From GCA-2717185 sp964474755 (GTDB lineage: Bacteria; Pseudomonadota; Alphaproteobacteria; UBA8366; GCA-2717185), in the NCBI GenBank assembly GCA_964474755.1, contig CAYYUG010000002.1:1-64000 (forward strand): DNA of 64,000 bases, read 5' to 3'. The position numbers and the translations under genes were made by a program. This document shows positions 8,372-16,257 of the stretch, in pieces. The stretch's first letter is position 1, and every line of letters starts with the position of its first letter. The notes below the pieces were generated by a model. The model was not told the origin of the DNA. It saw only the letters and a list, made by a program, of their open reading frames with translations, and made no database searches.

Positions 8372-9244
8372 CTAGCGCGAGCGAAGTTCTCGGTGCAGGA
8401 TGAATAATCCAGCGCCAACTACCAGCATTCCACCCGTTAGTTTCAAAGCATCCGGTACATCTCCCCAGACCGCATAACCAATGACAACCGCCCAGACCAG
8501 AGAAAGATATCGGAACGGCGCCATTGTTCCACCAGGTGCTAGTAGTAGGGCTTGGATCGCAAGTAAATGTGAAAGCGAATTTAAAATTCCAGCACAAGCT
8601 AGTAGAACCCATTGCACCGAACTGGGCCATTGGGCCCCGAAAACGGGCATGGTAATGGCTCCAATTAGGACACCAGCAAGCATCGAATAGAACAGGATCG
8701 AAACGGCGCTGTCGTCGTTACGCAGCCGACGGGTCGCCACATCACGTAACGCTGATAACAGAGCTGTGAAAAGGGGAAAAAAATAGAAGAAAGGGATACC
8801 TTCTCCGCTTGGACGCACCATCATCAGCAGGCCCGTGAAGCCGACAAAGACGGCCAGCCAGCGCCGCCAACCGACTCGTTCCCCTAACAACGGAGAGGAC
8901 AACGCAGTGAGTATGATTGGCGAGACAAAAATAATTGCCAGAGCGTCAGCCAGGGGCAGGTAGATGAAAGATATCACAACGAATATTGATGTGGCTCCGC
9001 CCAATATGGCGCGGACGAGCGTGCCTTTGAGATTGCGACTGACCAATTGCTCTATGCCACCCGACCTCATCGCTATAATCATTATGATGGGCACAAAGGT
9101 AAAAAGGCCACGAAAGAACATGATTTCGCCCGGATGGAAATCGGTCGTCAGCGATTTGCTAATGGCATCCTGAATGGTCATCAGGAGACCGGCGGCAATC
9201 ATGCATAACGACCCCTTAGCACCGTCGGATAAATTCCTTAACAT
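8372..9244 (-). CDS. EamA/DMT-family transporter
   Basis: This inner-membrane protein of about 290 residues has ten predicted hydrophobic segments arranged as two EamA halves, the standard drug/metabolite transporter layout. GEIMFFRGLFTFVPI follows the first helix, and YLPLADALAIIFVSPIILTALSSPLLGERVGWRRW ends the first half, where the conserved Glu-Arg loop is expected. The second half has LLAPGGTMAPFRYLSLVWAVVIGY. Substrates in this family vary (amino acids, nucleotides, sugars) and cannot be assigned. The frame is open to a TTG at 9307, but I prefer the ATG at 9244 (MLRNLSDGAKG), which places the first helix at the usual distance. No good ribosome site decides it. Confidence 0.82.
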   Translation of the reverse strand: MLRNLSDGAKGSLCMIAAGLLMTIQDAISKSLTTDFHPGEIMFFRGLFTFVPIIMIIAMRSGGIEQLVSRNLKGTLVRAILGGATSIFVVISFIYLPLADALAIIFVSPIILTALSSPLLGERVGWRRWLAVFVGFTGLLMMVRPSGEGIPFFYFFPLFTALLSALRDVATRRLRNDDSAVSILFYSMLAGVLIGAITMPVFGAQWPSSVQWVLLACAGILNSLSHLLAIQALLLAPGGTMAPFRYLSLVWAVVIGYAVWGDVPDALKLTGGMLVVGAGLFILHRELRSR

Positions 9245-9307
9245 AACATTGCTATGCGGTCGCTCCTTGGCATCGGATGCAAGTAGGTCGAAGTATTGGC
9301 ACGGCAA

Positions 9308-10126
9308 AAAGGTACTTCGCTAGACTTAAATTCTATAAGGAACCGCATAATCTGGCCTAGGACACACCTTTTAAGTGTGTCATGTGATGATAAATAGGCA
9401 TCTGCATATTGAAGTCATGCTTCACTTTTGTCTGGCCTGATATGTCAGAACCCTGGGTTCGATTTCCGTCACTTCCGGTACTTTGCCGCACCAGTTATGC
9501 AACAGGTGTTAGTGAGAATTTTAAAAAAATTTCACTGATAATTTCCATCGCGTGCCTATTGCTACTTTTTTTGTCTGCATCGCCTGTTCCTGCAGATTTG
9601 GACTGTCTACTCCGTGACCACTCCGGTTTAAATCCCGGCGGATGGGGCGTTATGAATTTCTGGTTCTGTTGTTACCGTTCTACGCAGGTCGCAGAATGTT
9701 GCGCCTCCATGCCAACACGCCTGCGGGCTTCCGGACAGTTCGTCCAAAAGTGTTTTTGTCGTGAGTTTGGCCGGTATCTTCCGAAACAACGATATATACC
9801 GATGCGCGTTCTAAACCGGCGACTTCTGGAACATGGCCTATTTTGTGATCATTACCGCAAATCTCATTTTCACACCTCATCATAACAAGTGTTCCAAGGA
9901 GGTTGGTTGGTCATCCAATCGTTTGGCGTATATCGGATGGGGGTTGGCTGTACCCTCGAAATCAAATCAAGGAATCGATTTTGGGGCCTTCCTTGACGAG
10001 CTTATATAGTGAGCGAAACAGCTTCTAAAGATCATACTGTGCGCCTACTGTCGGGATCGAGTTTGGGAGCCACCTGGGGAATGTCGATTTGTGCCACACT
10101 AGAGTTAACGAATAGCGATCGGCAAG
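9308..10126. other. Intergenic region with hairpin, no confident gene
   Basis: GACACAC (9361-9367) and GTGTGTC (9375-9381) form a perfect 7-bp inverted repeat upstream of the DMT transporter, which could be an operator or hairpin. An open frame spans 9409-9885 with one hydrophobic stretch (ISLIISIACLLLLFLSAS). The rest is cysteine-rich and unlike any family I recognise, so it is not called. Confidence 0.4.
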
Positions 10127-11341
10127 ATGAAGCGAAATATCATCATCGTCGGAGGCGGCGTGGTTGGATGCAGTGTGGCCTGGCATTTGGCGAAGCACGA
10201 CCTCGGCAACATAACCTTGGTCGAAAAGGAACAACTCGGCGCGGGAACGACCTGGCACTCGGCCGGCAATCTTACCTGGCGGCCTGATGGTGATCGTGAT
10301 GCCCCGGTGCTCTATATGTTTGATCTGTTGGACGAGGTGGAGCACGAAAGCGGCCTAGAAATCGGTTGGCTGCGCACTGGCCGGCTGTTTGTTGCACGTC
10401 ACGAAGCGGCACTAGCCTCGTTCGAAACCCAAGCGGCGGCCGCGACGGCACGTGGCTTCGAATCACATGTATTGGATCCCAAGGCAGCCGCTCGCCACCA
10501 TCCGCTGTTGAACCCGGAAGCCTTGGTTGGTGCTTGGTTGAATGGGAGTTCAGGCCACCTCGATCCCTCTAACCTAACCGCTGCCTATGCACGCGCTGCT
10601 CGTAGGCGAGGCGTTACGATTGTCGAGAATGCTCGGGTCGAGGGTCTCGAGACGAAGGGCGGGCAGGTTGTTGGCGTACGTACCACGTCGGGAATGCTGG
10701 CGGCTGACATCGTCGTGGTGGCTGCCGGCCTTTGGTCGCGGGAGCTTTTGGAACCCCTTGATATCGCGCTCGCACAATGGGGGTGCGAACACTTCTACGT
10801 TATCGCCGACATTGGCGAGCCCCTGCCTCGAGAAACTCCGTCTTTCGTGGCGCCCGCTGATTTGATCTATGGACGCGAGGATGTCGGCCATTTTCTCTTC
10901 GGTTGTTTTGATGAAGGGGCGCTGACCCTGGACACCGATGCGTTGCCCAGTCCCTTTGCCTTCACCCTGCTGCCGCCGAATTGGGATAAGTTCGCACCCT
11001 ATTTCGAGACAGTGGCTCAACTCTTTCCCGCGGTGCGCGATGCGCCGATCCGACAATTCGTCAACGGTCCCGAGAGCTTCACGCCCGACGGTCATCCTCT
11101 GATCGGGCGTCTCTCCAGTTTCGACGGACTTTATGTGGCAAGCGGAATGAATTCTCATGGTGTGACGCTGTCGGGCGCAGCCGGACATATCATCGCCGAT
11201 TTGATCGCCGAGGTCCCCTGTCGGTTCTCGGCAGAGGATTATGCGCCGGAGCGGTTCGGAGAGAAATCGGGCGACGTCGAGTGGCTACGTGCCCGCATTG
11301 CCGACGCGCCGAGCGGCTACTACCGAGGTACCAAACTCTAG
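10127..11341 (+). CDS. FAD-dependent oxidoreductase, sarcosine/dimethylglycine dehydrogenase-like DAO domain
   Basis: This 404-residue flavoprotein of the D-amino-acid oxidase fold has its FAD motif IIVGGGVVGCSVAWHLA at residues 5-21. GAGTTWHSAG near residue 42 matches the segment that carries the covalently flavinylated His in dimethylglycine and sarcosine dehydrogenases. GHLDPSNLTAAYARAA near 145 and ESFTPDGHPLIG near 325 are further hallmarks of that branch. The usual C-terminal GcvT-type folate domain is missing, so the protein is about half the length of the classical enzymes. It probably oxidises a secondary or tertiary amine. It is convergent with the thiamine-riboswitch operon. A link to thiamine, for example a ThiO-like role, is only a possibility. 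Confidence 0.82.
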   Translation: MKRNIIIVGGGVVGCSVAWHLAKHDLGNITLVEKEQLGAGTTWHSAGNLTWRPDGDRDAPVLYMFDLLDEVEHESGLEIGWLRTGRLFVARHEAALASFETQAAAATARGFESHVLDPKAAARHHPLLNPEALVGAWLNGSSGHLDPSNLTAAYARAARRRGVTIVENARVEGLETKGGQVVGVRTTSGMLAADIVVVAAGLWSRELLEPLDIALAQWGCEHFYVIADIGEPLPRETPSFVAPADLIYGREDVGHFLFGCFDEGALTLDTDALPSPFAFTLLPPNWDKFAPYFETVAQLFPAVRDAPIRQFVNGPESFTPDGHPLIGRLSSFDGLYVASGMNSHGVTLSGAAGHIIADLIAEVPCRFSAEDYAPERFGEKSGDVEWLRARIADAPSGYYRGTKL

Positions 11342-11443
11342 AACCTAGCTTGTCAATTTGATCTTTAGTGATCTAGCTCTCTATTGCACGAACTTTCGTC
11401 CCAGATTGGGTGTTCCGAAAGTCCCTCTGAAAACGATATCGTA

Positions 11444-11465
11444 AAGTCCCAGAAAACGGGGACTT
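11444..11465. terminator. Hairpin between convergent genes, possible terminator
   Basis: AAGTCCC (11444-11450) and GGGACTT (11459-11465) form a perfect 7-bp stem with an 8-base loop. It sits between the convergent flavoprotein gene and the end of the thiamine-riboswitch operon. AAAGTCCC also occurs at 11418-11425, offering an alternative partner. The flanking T-runs are poor, so termination here is a guess from position. Confidence 0.35.
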
Positions 11466-11541
11466 CAGGATGGTTGATCTAGACGGTATGGCGGTGTTCG
11501 CAACGATTGATTAAGATGCACGTCTTTTGTGACAGAAGATC

Positions 11542-12309
11542 TCAGACCATTACGAGGCCGCCGTCTACATAAAGCGTCTGGCCGGTCATGAATTGCGCCC
11601 AATCTGACGCTAAGAAAAGCACTGGACCAACGACATCCTCTGGTCCAGCGATGCGGCGCAGAGGAGTTTGAGCGGTGATGGCGTCTTTGGTGGCTTCCTT
11701 GGTTGCAGCACTGGCCGCTGTTGGATAGACGAGCCCTGGCGCTACTGTATTAACGCGAACGCCCATCGGACCAAGTTCTGCCGCCAAATTGCGGCCAAAA
11801 CCGATAAGCGCTGCTTTGGCGGTTGTGTAGTCGTGGTAGGGTACGACGGGTCGAGCAACTAAATCCGTTGCGATATTGACGATGGCCCCTTCAGCCCTTT
11901 GCAGCATCGAAGGCAGAACTGCTTGGGCTAAACCATGTGCAGACTTAACGGCGCCTTCGAACTGCGCCTGGTAATCCGACCAATCCAATTCCCAGTGCAG
12001 CTTCCGTTGCTCGGGATCAAACCGGTAGGGTCGAAAAGCGTTGTTCACCAGTACATCCACCTTGCCGAACGCATCCACTGCTCGGTCAACAAGAGCGAAT
12101 GCCTGATCTCGGTCCGTGACATCAGCCTTAACGGCAATTGCGTCTCCACCTGCAGCCTCACATGCTGCTACGCTTGCATTCGCTGCATTCGTATTTTGCA
12201 GGAAGTTGACGGTAACGGATGCACCTTCTGCCGCGAACGCGTTGGCAATTGCTGCTCCAATGCCACGACTGGCTCCTGTGACTAGGACCGATTTCCCGGC
12301 GAAGTCCAT
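11542..12309 (-). CDS. SDR family oxidoreductase, last gene of the TPP-riboswitch operon
   Basis: This FabG-like short-chain dehydrogenase of 255 residues has the NADP(H) motif TGASRGIG near residue 12, NNAF near 92, the catalytic Tyr/Lys pair in DYTTAK near 160, and the C-terminal MTGQTLYVDGG typical of FabG relatives. The usual catalytic Ser in the NIxS segment is Thr here (NIATDLV), a conservative but notable change. It lies 17 bases after the binding-protein gene and is probably co-transcribed with it. Automatic annotation would say 3-oxoacyl-ACP reductase. Its operon suggests instead reduction of an aldehyde or ketone made or imported by the upstream genes, which is inference. Confidence 0.85.
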   Translation of the reverse strand: MDFAGKSVLVTGASRGIGAAIANAFAAEGASVTVNFLQNTNAANASVAACEAAGGDAIAVKADVTDRDQAFALVDRAVDAFGKVDVLVNNAFRPYRFDPEQRKLHWELDWSDYQAQFEGAVKSAHGLAQAVLPSMLQRAEGAIVNIATDLVARPVVPYHDYTTAKAALIGFGRNLAAELGPMGVRVNTVAPGLVYPTAASAATKEATKDAITAQTPLRRIAGPEDVVGPVLFLASDWAQFMTGQTLYVDGGLVMV

Positions 12310-12326
12310 GATACTCGCTCTTGCTG

Positions 12327-13298
12327 CTATTTCGGAATGAGGTCGGATTTGATGACCGAACTCATAGTCAGATTAGCCTTTATTAGGCCAAGGCCTTTAA
12401 AGGTCTCAGCTCCTTTTTGGAGTAGATCTATATCAAAATGGCCGAGCCCTTTCGACCTAGTTGTTGCAGATTGAGCAGAGATATTGCGGATCTTGATGAT
12501 CGCGAGATTGATCGCTTCATTGCGACCATTAATGGAGCGTTTGATGGCGATCTTCGCCGCTTCTTCGGGCTCCGAAATCATCCAGGCCGCACTGTCACGG
12601 TATGCAGCGAGAAAACGCTTCAGTAGTGGCTTATTGGCCATGTAATACTCTTTTGTCACGACAAACATATCGCTTGGTACATTCAGGCTATCTGCAACGT
12701 TGATGACATTCACGTCGCCAAGGCCTTTTAACTTGCCGACATAAAGGCCTGTATCCGTTGCCGCCGTCGCATCGACTTGGCCCTGTATTACGGGAGCGAA
12801 GTTTAAAAGGCCCGTTACTTTAATTGTCACGTCCGTTTCTGTCAGGCCAACCTGGTGTAGGAGCACCTGAAGGTTTTGTCGCGTGCCGCTGGAGAGACTA
12901 TAGACGCCAATCGTCTTACCCTTTAGATCCTCGGGCTTTTTAATGCCGCGGTCGGCAGGCGATACGACGTTAAAAACATTCTGAGGGTAGATGTTATAGA
13001 TTGCGACTAGCATCTCGCCCTTGTCGAGCGCCTGATAGAACGATGCTGGGTCTGTGAACGCCACGTCTGCGGCGCCGGAGAGCATATTTCGAATGGCGGA
13101 GCCGCCGCCAGCGCCCGGCACATACTTCATTTCGATATTTTGAGCCTTGAAGAAGCCTTTATCGGGTTCCGCCAGTATATTTGTAATCTCACTGATCGGC
13201 TTGCTCCAACCAGCGATGCGCACCGTATCCATTGACTGCGCAGACGCAGAAACAGCGCTTAACAAAATTGCTGCTACGACGACGGTCCGAAACATCAT
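12327..13298 (-). CDS. ABC transporter substrate-binding protein, NMT1/THI5-like (ThiY-type)
   Basis: This 323-residue periplasmic binding protein has a Sec signal peptide (MMFRTVVVAAILLSAVSASAQS). The mature start VRIAGWSKPISEITNILAEPDKGFF is typical of the NMT1/THI5-like (SsuA/TauA/ThiY) family. DLKGKTIGVYSLSSGTRQNL and the V-x-G-Q-V-DATAATDTG segment fit the same fold. The frame is open upstream to 13580, but that extension is the shadow of the permease gene. The ATG at 13298 overlaps the permease stop by four bases. In a TPP-riboswitch operon the expected ligand is a thiamine-related compound, such as a pyrimidine or thiazole derivative. The family alone would also allow sulfonates or other aromatics. 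Confidence 0.88.
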   Translation of the reverse strand: MMFRTVVVAAILLSAVSASAQSMDTVRIAGWSKPISEITNILAEPDKGFFKAQNIEMKYVPGAGGGSAIRNMLSGAADVAFTDPASFYQALDKGEMLVAIYNIYPQNVFNVVSPADRGIKKPEDLKGKTIGVYSLSSGTRQNLQVLLHQVGLTETDVTIKVTGLLNFAPVIQGQVDATAATDTGLYVGKLKGLGDVNVINVADSLNVPSDMFVVTKEYYMANKPLLKRFLAAYRDSAAWMISEPEEAAKIAIKRSINGRNEAINLAIIKIRNISAQSATTRSKGLGHFDIDLLQKGAETFKGLGLIKANLTMSSVIKSDLIPK

Positions 13299-14056
13299 TG
13301 ATTTTGTCCTTTCATCCAGCCGGACAACAATTGATGTTCGACTAAAATTGTTAATTGGTAAAACAGCATTCCCAGAGCGGTAATTACGATAAATAAAGCG
13401 AACATCAGCGTTGAATCCATCATGCCCTGCGCGGTGATGATACTGGAGCCAAGACCAGCGGATCCGCCAATAAATTCGCCGACCACGGCACCCACAAGTG
13501 CCAGGACAATGGCGACGCGAACGCCTGCCATAATTACCGGCAGGCCGGATGGAATTTTGAGCTTCAATAGTGTCTGCCAACGAGAGGCACCGAGCATTCG
13601 GAAGAGGTCGCGCTTATCAGGGGTTATGGTTTGTAGGCCTGTCATTGTGTTCTCAAGCAGAGGAAAGAAGCAGATCAAGGCTGTGATCACGATGGTTGAT
13701 GTCATCCCGAAACCGAACCAGACGATAAAGATTGGTCCAAGGGCGAGTTTAGGAACAACTTGACTGGCTAGCACATATGGCCAGAGAAGTTGTCGCAGAA
13801 ATTCTATCTCTCCGAGGATGACGCCTGCGAGGAAGCCAATGATGCAACCGAGTGCAAATCCAACTAGCGTCTCGACTGATGTCACCCAGATATGGGGCCA
13901 AAGAAAGCCCACGGTGAGGCCGTCCCAAAGTACGCTGAGAACGGCAGATGGCGCAGGAATAACCAGTGCTGAAACCCCGGTCGTGCGGACTACACTTTCC
14001 CAGAGTAACAGCAGCACTAAAAACAGCGTTAGAGAAAGGAAGCTTGTGCGGTTCAC
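13295..14056 (-). CDS. ABC transporter permease (ThiX/SsuC-type)
   Basis: This 253-residue inner-membrane permease of the BPD_transp_1 family has about six hydrophobic helices. The EAA loop that docks the ATPase appears as ENTMTGLQTITPDKRDLFRMLGASRWQ followed by LKLKIPSGLPVIMAGVRVA (about residues 145-190). It overlaps the ATPase gene upstream and the binding-protein gene downstream by four bases each, a sign of translational coupling. With those two it forms a complete importer. Confidence 0.9.
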   Translation of the reverse strand: MNRTSFLSLTLFLVLLLLWESVVRTTGVSALVIPAPSAVLSVLWDGLTVGFLWPHIWVTSVETLVGFALGCIIGFLAGVILGEIEFLRQLLWPYVLASQVVPKLALGPIFIVWFGFGMTSTIVITALICFFPLLENTMTGLQTITPDKRDLFRMLGASRWQTLLKLKIPSGLPVIMAGVRVAIVLALVGAVVGEFIGGSAGLGSSIITAQGMMDSTLMFALFIVITALGMLFYQLTILVEHQLLSGWMKGQNQ

Positions 14057-14823
14057 GCTGTACCTCTCATCTCAGGTATCATCGCCTTTCGTAATTCAAG
14101 GCATGCAGCATTGAACTCGGATGAATAGCGCTGTGTTTGATTGCGTGGTCGAGACAGTGCCACATCCGTTGCGAACACGATGTGTCCGGCGTCCATGACC
14201 GCTACTTTATCTGCTAGATAAACTGCCTCGCCGATGTCATGGGTGACGAAAAGCACGGTGGTGTGGTGCAGTGCTGCGAGTTGAAGAAGGTCATCCTGCA
14301 ATTCCTCACGTGTGATGGCATCTAGGGCTGCAAAGGGTTCGTCCATCAAAAGGCCATCAGGCTCTGTAATCAATGCACGTGCAAGCGCCACACGGCTTTG
14401 CTGACCGCCAGAGAGTTGGCCTGGATAACGATTAGTATGTTCTTCTAATCCAACCAGTTGAAGTAACTCTTTTGCTGCCGTCTGGTCTGTCAGTGTGATA
14501 GGCCGATGTAAAGAGACCGGCAACAGAACATTGTTTAGGATAGTCTGCCACTCAAGGAGCGACGGTGACTGGAAAACAAACCCCACATGTTGTGAAGGTT
14601 TTGGTACATCCGCCCCCAGCATTTTAACTGATCCAGATGTAGGTTGCAGAAGCCCCGCCGCCAGCTTCAATAGTGTTGTCTTTCCACAACCGCTCCGCCC
14701 GACAAGGCAGTGCACGCCCCCCTCTGGGACCGACCAGTTGATATTAGAGACTACGTCGCCGAAGGACCCTTCATAGGCGAACGTCGTTGAACTTAGATCA
14801 AGGAAACAGCTGTTAGTCGGCAT
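14053..14823 (-). CDS. ABC transporter ATP-binding protein (ThiZ/SsuB-type)
   Basis: This is an ABC ATPase of about 256 residues. Walker A is GRSGCGKTT, the Q-loop lies in FVFQSPSLLEW, the signature is LSGGQQSRVALARAL, Walker B is DGLLMDEPFAALD and the switch His is in VLFVTHDIGEAVYLAD. This is the nitrate/sulfonate/thiamine-precursor subgroup. The frame is open to 14883, but I choose the ATG at 14823 (MPTNSCFLDL), which precedes the first strand and overlaps the LuxC-like gene by 11 bases. It energises the permease encoded directly downstream. Confidence 0.9.
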   Translation of the reverse strand: MPTNSCFLDLSSTTFAYEGSFGDVVSNINWSVPEGGVHCLVGRSGCGKTTLLKLAAGLLQPTSGSVKMLGADVPKPSQHVGFVFQSPSLLEWQTILNNVLLPVSLHRPITLTDQTAAKELLQLVGLEEHTNRYPGQLSGGQQSRVALARALITEPDGLLMDEPFAALDAITREELQDDLLQLAALHHTTVLFVTHDIGEAVYLADKVAVMDAGHIVFATDVALSRPRNQTQRYSSEFNAACLELRKAMIPEMRGTA

Positions 14824-16252
14824 AGGGCGCCAACCTGTCTGCAGCTGCAAATGCCCGGCCATCGATCTCAACAATCCGAACAAGGTCGCTCAAATTAAAC
14901 CGACCATCATGATGCCATCCGGCCTCTGGCGCGGTCATATCGCCAACCGCCGCTATTCGCGTAACTCCGGCTGCGCCCAAATCCTGAGAAAGACTTAACA
15001 GCCGTTGCGGTGAAACTGCAATTCCAACGGTTTGCAAAAGGCGCTTGTATCGGGCTGCGCGGATGGGGACGCTCGCCAGGTCATCGACTGCGACGACACG
15101 AATTGTCCGGTTCAGAGCGCTCGGCCTGAAACCGTCCTCGTCTTCAAGATAGGACACCGACCAAGCGCCATTCGTATCGCCGACGACCTCTGCGCCGGCG
15201 ACCAATTCTTCTGCATTTCGCCAATCTGCGACGCTGGAGGCTTCTGGAATGCTGAGTGGTCGGCGGGGGAACTTACGCTCCAGCGTCGCTAATTCGTGTG
15301 CCAGAAACTGGGCGAACTGTCGGGGCGCGACCGTGCCACCAGTCTCCGCAAAAATGACATGTGGGCTAAAGCAGCCATGTTGGTCATAGCGCGCAACATC
15401 ATATGCGACTAGACGCGCTGTTACTGAGCATTTTTCTGCATCCATTGCTTCTCGCCCGATTAGGCTAAAGCTGACCTTATGTCCGTGGGCCAGAAACCGC
15501 GTCGTGATTGGAATTCGGGACTGGATCGCAGAGAGCGCTTCATTGCCGCCGTAAGCCAGCGCTATATCGGCCTCTGCAAGCAGCGCGTTTTCTGCATCCT
15601 CTTCTCCACCTTTCCACCAAACAATGGCGATGCAGTCAGCTAATTCGGGCTCAATTTCAGACAGTAATTTTACGAACCAAGTTGCAAACATTGGCTCAGC
15701 GCTTGGAACTTTACCAATTGTTCCGGATTTAACCAGAAGCCCTGAAACAAGACTCCAAAGTGGCAAACCAGGTACATTTCCAGCCCAAATATGTGCGCAA
15801 ATTTCCGGACCGAAGGCTAAGCCATGGCCGCCCTTGGCTAACGGTTGAAACTGATCCAATATTGCCGGGTTAGGGAAATCTTCCGCTAGAAACCGCTGAA
15901 GCTCCGGTTTCCTAAAAGATTTGAGATACTGCGTTAGACCAAGTCGAAGCATTTCCCGGTCATAGCCTGTAATAGCAGGTAAAACCTCTTCCATGCGGCG
16001 ACGGTACGGGTCATCCCGGTCAAGTAAACGGGCAATTGCCTTATCTATGATCTCGACTATCCGCCTCACCGGATATGTCGCGAGGGTTTGTCGAGTATGC
16101 CTTCTAATATGTTCAGCTAACGACTGAACATCAGGGCCTGTTATAACAGGCACATCAATTTTTAGATCCCATCCTGATTTATCAAAGAGCAGCGTCTCCC
16201 AATCCAACGTTGTTGGATCAAGACCTGGCAAATGGCATGCGCGTTCATTCAT
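14813..16252 (-). CDS. LuxC-like acyl-CoA/acyl-enzyme reductase
   Basis: This 479-residue protein has the length and layout of LuxC, the NADPH-dependent acyl reductase. The conserved block around GHGLAFGPEICAHIWAGNVPGLPLWSLV lies near residues 140-170 and LLVKSGTIGKVPSAEP near 175-190. The catalytic-cysteine segment YDQHGCFSPHVIF lies near residue 300. In luminous bacteria LuxC takes an acyl group from LuxE and reduces it to an aldehyde. Here no luxA or luxB is present. The start is five bases after the stop of the LuxE-like gene, so the two are probably translated together. Placement under a TPP riboswitch suggests an acyl substrate related to thiamine rather than a fatty acid. Confidence 0.87.
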   Translation of the reverse strand: MNERACHLPGLDPTTLDWETLLFDKSGWDLKIDVPVITGPDVQSLAEHIRRHTRQTLATYPVRRIVEIIDKAIARLLDRDDPYRRRMEEVLPAITGYDREMLRLGLTQYLKSFRKPELQRFLAEDFPNPAILDQFQPLAKGGHGLAFGPEICAHIWAGNVPGLPLWSLVSGLLVKSGTIGKVPSAEPMFATWFVKLLSEIEPELADCIAIVWWKGGEEDAENALLAEADIALAYGGNEALSAIQSRIPITTRFLAHGHKVSFSLIGREAMDAEKCSVTARLVAYDVARYDQHGCFSPHVIFAETGGTVAPRQFAQFLAHELATLERKFPRRPLSIPEASSVADWRNAEELVAGAEVVGDTNGAWSVSYLEDEDGFRPSALNRTIRVVAVDDLASVPIRAARYKRLLQTVGIAVSPQRLLSLSQDLGAAGVTRIAAVGDMTAPEAGWHHDGRFNLSDLVRIVEIDGRAFAAADRLAPYAD

Positions 16253-16257
16253 AACAA

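Noticed and set aside
9409..9885. 158-codon plus-strand frame with a hydrophobic stretch and many cysteines
   Set aside because: It starts at a TTG or a weakly placed ATG. The composition after the hydrophobic part is unlike a protein family, and codon use is irregular. The GGGTTCGAT within it recalls a tRNA T-arm but pairs poorly, so neither a gene nor a tRNA is supported.
10574..11188. 204-codon minus-strand frame inside the flavoprotein gene
   Set aside because: It lies antisense to a clear FAD-dependent enzyme and has no protein-like features.
12327..13580. 417-codon version of the ABC binding protein
   Set aside because: The first 94 codons are the shadow of the permease gene. The signal peptide begins at 13298.
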